Shown here piece by piece: positions 1 to 10,807 of a stretch of 64,000 nucleotides of DNA (position 1 is its first letter; each line of letters starts with the position of its first letter). The translations under genes were made by a program, and so were the position numbers. The notes under the pieces were generated by a model. The model was not told the DNA's origin and did no database searches. It saw only the letters and a program-made list of their open reading frames with translations. Source of the stretch: Calditrichota bacterium. Its GTDB lineage: Bacteria; Calditrichota; Calditrichia; Calditrichales; J004. The stretch lies in assembly GCA_013112635.1 (NCBI GenBank), contig JABFGF010000005.1, forward strand, positions 310,001-374,000, given 5' to 3'.

Positions 1-2
1 AA

Positions 3-1106
<1,104 letters not shown>

Positions 1107-1138
1107 TTATTAATTTTAAGAAAAAAAATAAATATGAT

Positions 1139-1166
1139 AAAAGATGATGTTTTGCATCATCTTTTT
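1139..1166 (+). terminator. Hairpin with T-run between atpD and atpC
   Basis: An 11-bp perfect stem (arms 1139-1149 and 1155-1165) closes a 5-base loop and runs into T-rich sequence (1162-1166). It has the form of an intrinsic terminator but lies inside the apparent atpD-atpC operon, so it may be a partial terminator/attenuator or a processing site that lowers epsilon-subunit expression. The arms are AT-rich, so strength is uncertain. Confidence 0.5.
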
Positions 1167-1210
1167 ATTTAAGTTTCGATTTAAGCAGTCGAAACAAAAG
1201 GGAGCTATAA

Positions 1211-1621
1211 ATGAGCGAAAATCTTCATTTGGAGATTGTTACTCCTTTTGGAAAGACTTTTTCTGAAGAAGTTTTAAGTTGTGTTGTTCCCGGTGTAAGA
1301 GGTCAATTTCAAATTCTAACGAATCATGCACCGGTAATTTCTAATATCACCGTCGGAGCAATTAAAATACGGACTAACTCGAAAGAGAGTGTTTACATTG
1401 CAACAAGTGGTGGGTTTTGTGAAGTTCGCAATAATGAAATAAAAGTTATTGTTGAATCTGCCGAAAAATCAGATGAAATCGATGTCAGCAGAGCATTAAA
1501 ATCAAAAGAAAGAGCAGAGGAGAGGTTAAAAACTAAATCAGAAAATATTGATGATATTCGTGCAAAGTTAGCGTTAAGCCGGGCAATTAACCGGATTCAT
1601 GTCACTGACTACACTTCTTAA
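1211..1621 (+). CDS. atpC: F1F0 ATP synthase subunit epsilon
   Basis: Epsilon subunit of the ATP synthase central stalk; it couples rotation and inhibits ATP hydrolysis. The 136-residue protein has the family layout: an N-terminal beta-sandwich (roughly residues 1-85, with the GxxGQFQILTNHAP loop) and a C-terminal helical hairpin (about 90-132) ending in LSRAINRI. A GGGAG ribosome binding site at 1200-1204 is well spaced from the ATG. It lies directly behind atpD, as in most bacterial atp operons where beta and epsilon are adjacent. A hairpin in the preceding gap may tune its level. No further atp gene follows. Confidence 0.93.
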   Translation: MSENLHLEIVTPFGKTFSEEVLSCVVPGVRGQFQILTNHAPVISNITVGAIKIRTNSKESVYIATSGGFCEVRNNEIKVIVESAEKSDEIDVSRALKSKERAEERLKTKSENIDDIRAKLALSRAINRIHVTDYTS

Positions 1622-1731
1622 TTTGCTTCTGATTTTTTTTATATTACTTTCCTCCCAAAACACATCTGACTAACAAAGTTCAATATCCTTTTGAATTTTA
1701 CAAAGGGTTAAAATAAAATAAGGTGCCTGGT

Positions 1732-4347
1732 ATGAGTTTTAAAACCCTTTCCAAGTGGTTTTCTTACCTTTTAGTTTTTATCCTCTTACAACATTCTACC
1801 TATGCCCAATCGGGTTCAATGACCGATGACCAGTTTAGTGAACATCTCAAAACATATATAAATAAGTTGTTAACGCGTTATGGTGAACAGAATATTGAAA
1901 AAGAGAGATATCTTGTTCAGCAAATACGGATGATTAATGAGGAAATTAAATCACGCGTTGGAAGTGTCTCGGACAAAAGAGCTCAATATTTTGACAAACT
2001 ACAAGGAAGCTTATCTGAAATAAAAGCTTTGAAAAACCGTTTACCTGCTTCTGCGACTCAATTATACAGCTTTATTGATGACCTTGAAACAAGGATTGAA
2101 TCTACAATTGATAAAGGTGTGATGGATTATAAACGTCAACGGGTGTTTGATGATGCTGTTCAATTGTTATATCTGGCTGAAGAATTGATAAAACTTGATC
2201 CTGCGATTAACTTGAGCGCAAATCCTCAAATAATTGAAGGCCTAAATAAAGCAAACCAAAAAATGGTTTCTACTTTTGGTGCTGCGACTGGTAAAACGAC
2301 TTCTTCTTCAGCAGGAGCTTCTTCTATTTTTGATGTATACCATGAATGGCAAAGAACAGAGCGCATTAAATACCATTTACGTGTTACCGATATAGAGCTT
2401 ATTAAAAAGAGGTTGATAAAAAAATCAACAGTTGGCGATTTAAAGCGCATGTTTGGTCGTGAATTGCAACATTCTGTTCAGGCTTTTAATTTTAGATATT
2501 TTGAATTGGCACAACTCTCTTTTGCAGAAATATTAAAGAAATATGGTCAAATCGGTGAACTGGATGATGTTCTATATTACATGGCAGAAAGTAATTACCA
2601 GCTTGGCCGTTTTAATATGGCTGAAGAACAGTTTGAAGAATTAATCAGTGATTATCCATCATCATCTTATGCACCCAAAACATATAAAAGACTTATTGAA
2701 ATAACTAGTCACTTTGAAAGATATAGCGAATCTGTTGAGCATTTCCGGCAAATGCAGAATATTATTTCTTCATCGGATGCTCAATATGAAGAGGCCCTTT
2801 TACTTGCAATAAATGCTTCTTTAAATGGAAAGTTTTTTGAAGATGCTGTTTCATTGTCTTATGAAATCAATCCTCAATCTCCACTTTATGACTATGCGCG
2901 GTTTATACAATCTAAAGCATTGGCCGGGGCACAAAATTTTGAAGAAGCATATACCGTGCTTTCTTCAATCCTTGAAACTGCAAATCTTGAACCGGATTTC
3001 AGGTTTGATATACTTGCCAAGATGGGATATATCCAGTACGAGCTAGGCAACCCGCAAAAGGCAATAACTCATTATGATGAAATTGCCGGTAATTATTCTA
3101 ATTACGATCGCGTATTAATGGGCTATGGTTGGGCATTTTATAAACTTGAAATTAGTAAAATGATTTCTGATCGTAACTTTAAGAATGCCAAACAGTATTT
3201 AGAATTGGTGATTTCCAATTTCCTAAATTCTGAATATAATCTTGAAGCGAGAACATTGCTTGGTTATATAAACCAACTTGAGTTCGACACAAAAGGGGCG
3301 ATTGACAATTTCCGTTTTGCTTACAATGCAAAGGAAATTAAACAACATTCGGATAATCTGAATGAACAGCAATTAAAACTTGAAGATATTGTAAAGACAT
3401 CCGGCCGATTAGAAAAACAAGCGCTTGAGTCAAAAAACCTTGAGGCATTTAATAGAGCTGTGACAATGCGTAAAAAAGTTGAGCAACCATTGTTCAAATT
3501 GAAATATGCAGATTTAAGTCCGGTAGGAATGGCTGCAACAAATGAGGTTGGAAGATTAAAATCTCAATTGCAGGAATTAGATCGCCTTAAACAAAAAGCT
3601 ACTGAAAAGAATGATGATGTATTGGTTGAAAGAATAGAATCAATGCAGCTCAAAATTTATCGTGCAATAAATTCTTATCCTTTGGAAAGCAGTACAGTTT
3701 TAGGTTTCAACTATTTTGATGAACATCCATTGGCCAGAAAAGAAAGTGTGGTTGAATCAGAAAATAAAAAAATTGCACAAATGAGAGCAGAGTCAAGCAC
3801 AGAACGCCAGGAAATTGCACGAAAGATTTCTCGTCTTGATGTACAAATTCAAAATGCAAAATCTAGAAGAGATTATAAAAAACTGGCTAACTTGGAAATA
3901 AGTAAAGACAGATTTAATGATCTTTTGAAGAAACTGGATTATCTGGATACCTGGGTTTTTTCAATGAAAATGAACCAGACAAATATAAACCTGGGTAGAT
4001 GGAGCGATTATGGTGCCTTTGGTCTTGCAAATGTTAATTTTGCAATCCGTAGCCAGCAAAAAGAACAAATAGGCCAAATGCGTGAACAAATCCAAAAAAT
4101 CAATGATTTGCTGATGAAGCGCAAACAAAATGTGGTTCACAAAATTCGCCAGATACAAAATGAAATAACGTTGATGACCAGAAGGGTTAGGCGTCAGGAA
4201 CGAATCCGTGAGAGGGAAGAATTGAACCGACAATTTGAAGAAAGCTATTTTGATACTCATGAAACGGAAACAAATGAAACTGATGACGTAAACAATACAG
4301 ATAATACCATCCCGCCAAGTTTTGAAGAAGATGAATCGGATCAATAA
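1732..4347 (+). CDS. Large secreted TPR/coiled-coil protein, first gene of envelope-motor locus
   Basis: A predicted periplasmic protein of 871 residues. It opens with a signal peptide (hydrophobic core about residues 12-20, likely cleavage near TYAQ-S). A tetratricopeptide-like region follows at about 245-520, with repeated Y/F, LG-F and EF-YP helix-turn-helix signatures. Residues 550-830 are a long charged, probably coiled-coil segment rich in K, E, R and Q, and the tail is acidic. The ATG at 1732 is chosen over a GTG at 1723 because AAGGTG (1720-1725) is correctly spaced for it and the signal peptide starts there. The next six genes run the same way with short gaps, so it probably forms one complex with the ExbB/ExbD/AgmX proteins. 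Domain family is recognised; specific function is not. Confidence 0.75.
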   Translation: MSFKTLSKWFSYLLVFILLQHSTYAQSGSMTDDQFSEHLKTYINKLLTRYGEQNIEKERYLVQQIRMINEEIKSRVGSVSDKRAQYFDKLQGSLSEIKALKNRLPASATQLYSFIDDLETRIESTIDKGVMDYKRQRVFDDAVQLLYLAEELIKLDPAINLSANPQIIEGLNKANQKMVSTFGAATGKTTSSSAGASSIFDVYHEWQRTERIKYHLRVTDIELIKKRLIKKSTVGDLKRMFGRELQHSVQAFNFRYFELAQLSFAEILKKYGQIGELDDVLYYMAESNYQLGRFNMAEEQFEELISDYPSSSYAPKTYKRLIEITSHFERYSESVEHFRQMQNIISSSDAQYEEALLLAINASLNGKFFEDAVSLSYEINPQSPLYDYARFIQSKALAGAQNFEEAYTVLSSILETANLEPDFRFDILAKMGYIQYELGNPQKAITHYDEIAGNYSNYDRVLMGYGWAFYKLEISKMISDRNFKNAKQYLELVISNFLNSEYNLEARTLLGYINQLEFDTKGAIDNFRFAYNAKEIKQHSDNLNEQQLKLEDIVKTSGRLEKQALESKNLEAFNRAVTMRKKVEQPLFKLKYADLSPVGMAATNEVGRLKSQLQELDRLKQKATEKNDDVLVERIESMQLKIYRAINSYPLESSTVLGFNYFDEHPLARKESVVESENKKIAQMRAESSTERQEIARKISRLDVQIQNAKSRRDYKKLANLEISKDRFNDLLKKLDYLDTWVFSMKMNQTNINLGRWSDYGAFGLANVNFAIRSQQKEQIGQMREQIQKINDLLMKRKQNVVHKIRQIQNEITLMTRRVRRQERIREREELNRQFEESYFDTHETETNETDDVNNTDNTIPPSFEEDESDQ

Positions 4348-4381
4348 AAATTTTATACATGAGAATTTTTGGAATAATAGC

Positions 4382-7300
4382 ATGAAAAGTAAAAAAGCAG
4401 TAAAAAATTATTTAGTATTGATCTTAGTAATTTTAGGTTTTCTGTTTATTGGCCAACCGTTACTTGCACAAAATGCAGCTTTGGCAAACAGAGACTCGTT
4501 ATTTGAGAAGATTTCTATTGACGAGTTAATGGAAATAAAGAAATTCTATGACAGAAAAGCTGAAAAGCTTCACAAGGAAGAAGAGAAATCTTTGGTTGAA
4601 GGGAAAAAACTTGGAGAAGGTTTCCTATCTGATAATGCTCTGAAGATTAAAGACCGGGATAAAATTTATATTCGGATTTCAGAATATTACATTGAAGAGG
4701 CTGACCGTGAATACGACCAGGCAAATGAAAAGTTTGATGAGTTATTTGATGTTTATGAGGTTGAATACGAAAAATTTACAAATGGTGAGATTCCAACCGA
4801 ACCAGAACTTCCCGAAGCTCCAGTAAAAGACTATACCAAAGCAATTCAGGTTTATGAAAAACTATTAGATGAATATCCGGCGAGTGACTTTGCGGATGAC
4901 GCTTTGTACAGCGTTGCCTGGCTAAAAAACAAAATGGATGAAGGTCCTCAAAGCCGAAGATTATTTCAGGAAGTAATAGACAAATATCCTGATAGCCCTT
5001 TTGCTCCTGAGTCATATATTCAATTGGCAGAATATTACTTTAAACCCAGAGAAGACAAAAATGATGATGAACAGTCGATTCTGGAATTAAGAAAAGCGAT
5101 TCAGCTTTATAAAAAAGTTCTGCGATACAAAAACTCACGCCGCTACGATGAAGCACTGTACAAATTAGGCTGGAGTTATTACAAATTGTCATCCCATGAT
5201 CCTAAGTATTATAATGATGCGATCACATATTTTGTAGCTGTTGCTGACGATATTCATCGCGCTGAAATACTGGATCCCAAGCAAGAAATAAGCAATCCCA
5301 ATGTGCGAGATGAAGCGATAGAATATATCGGTATAAGTTTTACTGATGAAGCTTATACAGCAACCGGTGTTGATAAAGCCAGAAGAATGATTGAAAAATT
5401 AGGTGACAAACCTTATGGCGTTGATATTATGCGCGCTATTGGACAAACATATCAGCAAATTGATGAGCAGGAAAAGGCGATATATGCATTCAGTAACTTG
5501 CTTGATATGTACCCTGATTATAAAGAAGCACCATTAATGCAGGATTTTATCGCCAAGGCTGTTTATTCCGGTGGTGATGATATTGCTGCTTATAATGAAA
5601 GAGAGAAACTTTACAAGCTATACAATCCTCAGGCAAATTGGTATTCAAATCTGGAAAACTCAGATGACCTTGATAAAGTAACTTATCTGAATGCGGCTTA
5701 TAAAAACAGTGAAGAAGCCTTCCGGACAAATCTTATTTATGATCTTGGGAAAGCCCAGGAATTGAAAGCAGATGGCCAACCTGTTGAACAACATTGGCTT
5801 AAATTTGGACAGGGTTGTAAAGATTACCTGGCTATTTTTCCAAGTGATTCAAACGCATATGATATTCACTGGAATTACGCTTTGATGTTAGATAAAGAGC
5901 TTAGCAAATTTGATGAAGCCTTTGAAGAATACTTAACTGTTAGTAATGATTATTTGGAAACACATCATCAGCACGAAGCAGCACTTTATGCCGTTGGTGT
6001 AGCTGATACAATTGTTAAAATTAAGTATGGTGGCCAAGATAGTTCTGCCATTAGCCTTGCGGATATAGCTCAGTTAAATCCAGAATCATTAACCCAGGAA
6101 GAAACAAATTTAATTCAATCGTATGATAATTATGTGCGCTTATTTCCAAATGGTGAATATACTCCAAATTTCCTGGCAAGCGCAGGCGGAATTTACTATA
6201 ACCATAAGAAATTTGGTGAAGCAAAAGTTTACTTCCAAACGCTTGTACGTAGATTTCCAGGTGCCAAGGAAAAAAGCTTAGCCATGCGTTCCATAATGGA
6301 TTCTTATTTTGCTTTAGGTAAATTTAAAGATAGTGAAATTATTGCGAAACGAATTTTAAGCGATGAAAATCTGCCTGAAGAACAACGTGAATTTGCAAGC
6401 AGAAGATTAGCGGAAGCAATCTTTAAAAATGCGGAATTTCTTGCAGAGCAAGGTGATTTCTTTTCTGCTGCTAATGAGTTTATTCGGCTATATAATGAAG
6501 CACCGGATGATGAAAGATATGTTGAACCAGCGCTTTGGAATGCTGGTTTAAATTTTGAAAAAGCACGCGATTGGGTTCGTTCAAATGAAACGTTTGATTT
6601 GATTGCAACAAACTTTCCAAAATCAAAATTTGCAGTAGATGCTCTTAATAAAATGGTAGATAACTATAAAGAATTAGAACAATATTCTAATGCTGCGCAA
6701 ATTTCGGAACGAATTTTTACCTCCTATCCAGAATCCCCGGATATAGAATCAAAACTGTACAATAGTAGTTATTTTTACCAAAAAGCTGGTGAATGGCAAG
6801 AAGCGATTCGTGTTAACAATCTTTATATAGCCGCATATCCTGCACTGGATTATTCTGTAGACTTATTTTTTAAGAATGCAGAACTTTATCTAAAACTTGA
6901 TAACCTTGCAGCAGCAAACAAAATTTATGATGAGTTTGCTCAAAAATATCCAAACGATGATCGTGTTGTAACAGCTTTTTATGAAAGAGGTAACTACTTC
7001 CTAAATAATAGCCAAACAGTGGCTGCAAAAGTTGAATACAACAAAGCAATTGCAAAAAGTGAGCAGTTTAAAAGAGAAGGAAAAGAATCAAATCCATTTA
7101 TCGCTGGTGAAGCTGTCCATAAATTGGCGGATATTATCCATGATGAATTTGTTTCTGTAAAACTAACACAACCTCAGTCAAATATTGAAGCTCAAAGACA
7201 AACCCTTACAGGCCTTTTAACCGAATTAAATACAGCATATACAAAGGTTTTAGCATTTGGATCTCCAAGAAGTTTTGAAGCGACATATAATATTGCCAGA

Positions 7301-9193
7301 AGTTACGAAGAGTTTGCAGATATCTATGTTGAGCAGGAAATGGATCCAAATCTTGATAAGAACAAAAAGTTTGTAAAGAAAAAGCAAATTAATGAGCAAT
7401 CGGCGGCGCTATACGAAAATGCTGTTGACCGCTATAAAGAAGTTGTTGACAAAATTCCTGTTATTGCAGAAAAATTAAATGTAGATATGTTTGGGACCAG
7501 GGATACAACTTTGGCTACGAATGACAGTTTGGCTGCCCGTGAAGTTGAAGCAGATTCAACTAAAGATCTTGCTGTAAAATGGTATGGAAAAGCAAAAGAC
7601 AAAATTTCAAAATTATTATATGCACAGGCAAGCCTGACATCTGAAAATGTTGAAAATGCTTTAAATATTGAACCGCCTGCGGGAAGTAATTTATTGTCAG
7701 CTATTTTATATCAAAACAGTGTTTATACAAAAGTAGTTGCGCCTGCGGTGGATCAAACAATCAAAGCGCATTTACGGAATATTAATGAAGCCGGTGATTT
7801 AGGTCTTTCAAATAAGTATGTTGAAGAATCAAAAAGACAAATCTTATTGACCTCAAACATATTAGGTAATGAATATGAACAACTTGCAGTTACAGCGCTA
7901 AATCAATTTGACAAAAATTATTCCGATTACCGAGAACTTATTGAGAAAGAATTTGGTTCAAAAAATGCTCAAGGATTAGATTATTACGGTGTTGACAATG
8001 ATGCTAACCAGATGATCGATGAAAGTGCAAACCTTTCTCAACTTACGATACAGGCATATTCAAATACATTGCAGCTTGCACAAGAAAATAATATTGAAAA
8101 TGATATTACCCGGAGCACCCAGGAAAGGATACTTCGTTTTTCAGTAGAAATGGGTGAACGGATGAGGGTTTACAGCGATAGTGCAAATTCTGCAAGTATG
8201 GCGTACGAGACTCTATTTGATTCTACTCAGAATTACAATTATGATGACGGCCGTATCGCAACAGAAACTTACTATTTTAACCTTAGCGATAATTCTCTTG
8301 CTTTGCTGGAATCTGCTTTTGATTTAAAAGAACAATATGTCTTAAAAGGGACTTGGGCAAACAAATTAATGATGCGATTGCTTGAGCTTGATCCTGTTCG
8401 CTATTCAGAAAGTATTGAAAAAGAACGTTTTGAAATAACTTCAGACCAAAGTTGGTTGCACTCTATAACAGATAATCCAATTGTATGGATACAAGCAGAT
8501 TTTGATGACTCATCCTGGGAAACTGTTGCCGTTGTGCCAGGAACATTTAATCAATTTAGCGGACTTGGTGTGGATCCATTAGCAATTTGGGCAGCTAAAA
8601 AAGAAGCTTTGGATTTTGCTCCAGCTCCAGTAGATTCACTTGCCGATTCACTTGGAACAGCAAATCCCGCATTAGGACTTGTTGACTCAACAACCAATCT
8701 TGCAACGGATTCACTGGGTACAAGTCTGGGGCTATCTGATACAACAAGTACTGGTATGGGCATAGCCGAGACAGTTTCAACGCCTGCTGCGGATACATTA
8801 GTCTTCTTTAGAAAATCTTTTTCACTAAATGGTAAGGTAGTTGGTGGTGAAATTTATGTAAGCGCTGATGATGATTTCAGACTTTATTTGAATGGTGAAT
8901 ATCTTGTTGATGATGAAGCAGATGACTTTTCAATTGTTGATACATTGGACTATTATACGTTTGACCGTTTTGTAAAGAGCGGATCAAATATTATCGCCGT
9001 TGATGTACTAGATAAAGATCTTACGGGATCGGGTTTAAAATTGTATGGCTATTTTGAATTAGTTCCTTTAGATTTAAACTCTACTGCCGAAACTGAACAA
9101 GTACATTCATCAACATTTGTTGATCCGAAAACCCTTAAAGAAATCAATACACTAAGAAAAAACAGAATTCCCTTAAGAAATGAAGGAAACTAA
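4382..9193 (+). CDS. Giant secreted TPR protein with C-terminal beta-sandwich, envelope-motor locus
   Basis: A 1603-residue predicted periplasmic protein. The signal peptide spans about residues 1-30 (hydrophobic stretch ending LLAQ). Many TPR units occupy roughly residues 150-900; they show the YPxSxxAxxAL-type signature of outer-membrane assembly and motility TPR proteins. A helical region follows, then a low-complexity linker rich in D, S, L and T (about 1409-1477), and finally a compact beta-sandwich (about 1473-1566) containing VSADDDFRLYLNG, reminiscent of sugar-binding jelly rolls. The frame is open to a TTG at 4322, but the ATG at 4382 starts a proper signal peptide. The next gene begins at the base after the stop. 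The size and a lectin-like end suggest it spans or anchors an envelope machine; this is inference. Confidence 0.75.
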   Translation: MKSKKAVKNYLVLILVILGFLFIGQPLLAQNAALANRDSLFEKISIDELMEIKKFYDRKAEKLHKEEEKSLVEGKKLGEGFLSDNALKIKDRDKIYIRISEYYIEEADREYDQANEKFDELFDVYEVEYEKFTNGEIPTEPELPEAPVKDYTKAIQVYEKLLDEYPASDFADDALYSVAWLKNKMDEGPQSRRLFQEVIDKYPDSPFAPESYIQLAEYYFKPREDKNDDEQSILELRKAIQLYKKVLRYKNSRRYDEALYKLGWSYYKLSSHDPKYYNDAITYFVAVADDIHRAEILDPKQEISNPNVRDEAIEYIGISFTDEAYTATGVDKARRMIEKLGDKPYGVDIMRAIGQTYQQIDEQEKAIYAFSNLLDMYPDYKEAPLMQDFIAKAVYSGGDDIAAYNEREKLYKLYNPQANWYSNLENSDDLDKVTYLNAAYKNSEEAFRTNLIYDLGKAQELKADGQPVEQHWLKFGQGCKDYLAIFPSDSNAYDIHWNYALMLDKELSKFDEAFEEYLTVSNDYLETHHQHEAALYAVGVADTIVKIKYGGQDSSAISLADIAQLNPESLTQEETNLIQSYDNYVRLFPNGEYTPNFLASAGGIYYNHKKFGEAKVYFQTLVRRFPGAKEKSLAMRSIMDSYFALGKFKDSEIIAKRILSDENLPEEQREFASRRLAEAIFKNAEFLAEQGDFFSAANEFIRLYNEAPDDERYVEPALWNAGLNFEKARDWVRSNETFDLIATNFPKSKFAVDALNKMVDNYKELEQYSNAAQISERIFTSYPESPDIESKLYNSSYFYQKAGEWQEAIRVNNLYIAAYPALDYSVDLFFKNAELYLKLDNLAAANKIYDEFAQKYPNDDRVVTAFYERGNYFLNNSQTVAAKVEYNKAIAKSEQFKREGKESNPFIAGEAVHKLADIIHDEFVSVKLTQPQSNIEAQRQTLTGLLTELNTAYTKVLAFGSPRSFEATYNIARSYEEFADIYVEQEMDPNLDKNKKFVKKKQINEQSAALYENAVDRYKEVVDKIPVIAEKLNVDMFGTRDTTLATNDSLAAREVEADSTKDLAVKWYGKAKDKISKLLYAQASLTSENVENALNIEPPAGSNLLSAILYQNSVYTKVVAPAVDQTIKAHLRNINEAGDLGLSNKYVEESKRQILLTSNILGNEYEQLAVTALNQFDKNYSDYRELIEKEFGSKNAQGLDYYGVDNDANQMIDESANLSQLTIQAYSNTLQLAQENNIENDITRSTQERILRFSVEMGERMRVYSDSANSASMAYETLFDSTQNYNYDDGRIATETYYFNLSDNSLALLESAFDLKEQYVLKGTWANKLMMRLLELDPVRYSESIEKERFEITSDQSWLHSITDNPIVWIQADFDDSSWETVAVVPGTFNQFSGLGVDPLAIWAAKKEALDFAPAPVDSLADSLGTANPALGLVDSTTNLATDSLGTSLGLSDTTSTGMGIAETVSTPAADTLVFFRKSFSLNGKVVGGEIYVSADDDFRLYLNGEYLVDDEADDFSIVDTLDYYTFDRFVKSGSNIIAVDVLDKDLTGSGLKLYGYFELVPLDLNSTAETEQVHSSTFVDPKTLKEINTLRKNRIPLRNEGN

Positions 9194-9532
9194 GTGAAAA
9201 AACAAAAATTCTTTTTACTGGCATTTTTTTGCGGAATCTTTCTATTTGCATCAAACACAATTGCCCAGGTTGCTGATACTACTCAAACAGACTTTCAGGT
9301 TGCTGATGATGGCGTAGTTGAAGCTGGAGAGGCTGTTATTAAAATTGAAGTTGAAAAACCGCAAGTACAGTTATTTAGCCAAAGAATAAAACCAGAGTTT
9401 GACGAAGTTAATCTGGAAAAATCCTTTTTAAAAGAAATATTGGATGAAGGACAGACGTTAAAGGTTAAATCTGTTAAAGAAGATGACGCAGAAAAAATAG
9501 ACATAAAAAAACTACTAAACAGAAATCGATAA
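9194..9532 (+). CDS. Small secreted protein of unknown function in envelope-motor locus
   Basis: A 112-residue protein with a clear signal peptide (residues 1-24, ending TIAQ). The mature part is short, acidic and then lysine-rich, with no domain that I recognise; the segment KPEFDEVNLEKSFLKEIL looks helical. It starts with GTG directly after the stop of the giant TPR gene, so the two are translationally coupled, and it ends 31 bases before the ExbB-type gene. Its position between the repeat proteins and the motor genes suggests a small periplasmic adaptor. Function is unknown. Confidence 0.65.
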   Translation: MKKQKFFLLAFFCGIFLFASNTIAQVADTTQTDFQVADDGVVEAGEAVIKIEVEKPQVQLFSQRIKPEFDEVNLEKSFLKEILDEGQTLKVKSVKEDDAEKIDIKKLLNRNR

Positions 9533-9563
9533 TCAAAAGTACTTTTTGTAGGAGGATTAATTC

Positions 9564-10226
9564 ATGGGTTTATTTGTAGACCAATTTGGCAATTCATTTG
9601 GCTTAGGCCAAGACGGTTCAATGTTTATGTATTTCATAGCATTGTTTGGAGCAATTGCAGCAGCTATAGCAATTGAGCGGATTTATTATATTGTTGTTCG
9701 TTCTAATGTGAATGCTGATAAGTTTATGGCAGAAATAAGAAAACTGGTTGCTGGTGGTAACATGGAACGTGCCATTGAATTGTGTGAAAAAGGAAAACTA
9801 AAAGCTTTACCATTTGTTGTTTTACGTGGATTAAAAAGAGCAAATGAAAGCGAAACATTAGATTTCAGGGCAATTCAAAATGCAGTTGATGAAGGGACAT
9901 TAGAAGTAATCCCTAAGCTAAAAGAAAGAACAAATTATCTTTCGATGCTCGCCAATGTTGCAACATTAACAGGTCTAATGGGTACGATTTATGGTCTTAT
10001 TTTATCATTTGCTTCTGTTGGTAGTGAAAGTGTACCTGAATCAGAAAAATCAAAATTATTAGCCAATGGTATATCAACTGCGATGAATACAACAATTTTT
10101 GGACTGATGGTAGCTATCCCAACATTGATTATTTATACATACATCGCCAACAGAACCAGTAAAATCATTGATGAAATGGATGAGCATCTGGTTAAGTTGA
10201 TCAATCTTATTACAGGCAATCGTTAA
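9564..10226 (+). CDS. MotA/TolQ/ExbB proton channel family protein
   Basis: Inner-membrane component of a proton-driven motor; five such subunits surround an ExbD/TolR dimer in the known complexes. The 220-residue protein has three predicted transmembrane segments (about residues 22-42, 125-150 and 172-195) and a cytoplasmic loop between the first two. The family signature is visible in the second and third segments: TGLMGTIYGL, and GISTAMNTTIFGLMVAIP with the paired threonines lining the proton path. A GGAGG site at 9551-9555 precedes the ATG. Two ExbD-like genes and an AgmX-type protein follow at once, which places it in a TolQRA/ExbBD-TonB/AglRQS-like system. The specific symbol cannot be decided from sequence. 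Confidence 0.9.
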   Translation: MGLFVDQFGNSFGLGQDGSMFMYFIALFGAIAAAIAIERIYYIVVRSNVNADKFMAEIRKLVAGGNMERAIELCEKGKLKALPFVVLRGLKRANESETLDFRAIQNAVDEGTLEVIPKLKERTNYLSMLANVATLTGLMGTIYGLILSFASVGSESVPESEKSKLLANGISTAMNTTIFGLMVAIPTLIIYTYIANRTSKIIDEMDEHLVKLINLITGNR

Positions 10227-10245
10227 TATTTATAAGGGTTAAAAA

Positions 10246-10791
10246 ATGGCTTATAAACCATCTGCAAGGCAAAATTCCGATGAATTGGATATGGACTTGG
10301 ATATCAGGCCCGTTATGAACTTAATGGTTGTGTTAATTCCTTTATTGTTGCAAGGAGCTGAATGGGTTAAACTAGGCGCTATTGAAATAAATGCTCCTCC
10401 CACAAAGTCAGTTGGAAATAACCCTGGTGAACAGCAAGATAAAAAAGAAGAAGAGAAAAAGATTGGCCTTAAGCTGGCCATTACCCAGGCAGGAATTTCA
10501 ATAGCTAATGCCCAGGTTATACTTCCTTCAGAATCAGGTGAAGGCCCAACCGTTCCTGTTTTACCTGATGGTTCATACGATTATGAAACATTAAAAACCA
10601 AACTAATCGAAGTTAAAAAAGCGATTGCTGGTAAAGGATATCGGGATGAAAACCGCGCTGTAATAACTGCGGGAAATAGTGTTGAATACCAGAACCTGGT
10701 AAATGTAATTGACAATATTCAAACATATGACGATGAAGGAACAGAAAAAGCGCTGTTCCCGGAAATTAATTTTGGCAGCGTTATCCAATAG
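10246..10791 (+). CDS. ExbD/TolR-like protein lacking the transmembrane aspartate
   Basis: A 181-residue ExbD/TolR-type protein: short cytoplasmic N-terminus, one transmembrane helix (about residues 20-40), and a periplasmic domain. In ExbD, TolR and MotB the helix carries an essential aspartate that shuttles protons, in the pattern P-x-x-D-x-M. Here the equivalent residue is Asn25 (IRPVMNLMVVLIP, codon AAC at 10318-10320). The periplasmic part carries an extra charged loop at about 60-75 (EEEKK) not seen in small ExbD proteins. It is preceded by the ExbB-type gene (20-base gap) and followed by a second ExbD that keeps the aspartate. It may be the structural, non-conducting partner in a heterodimer; this is inference. 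Confidence 0.85.
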   Translation: MAYKPSARQNSDELDMDLDIRPVMNLMVVLIPLLLQGAEWVKLGAIEINAPPTKSVGNNPGEQQDKKEEEKKIGLKLAITQAGISIANAQVILPSESGEGPTVPVLPDGSYDYETLKTKLIEVKKAIAGKGYRDENRAVITAGNSVEYQNLVNVIDNIQTYDDEGTEKALFPEINFGSVIQ

Positions 10792-10807
10792 AATAGTGGA
10801 GAATTAA

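Noticed and set aside
3961-4383. 140-codon minus-strand frame inside the first TPR gene
   Set aside because: Antisense shadow of a TPR/coiled-coil gene; Phe/Ile-rich composition follows from the complement of a Lys/Glu-rich frame.
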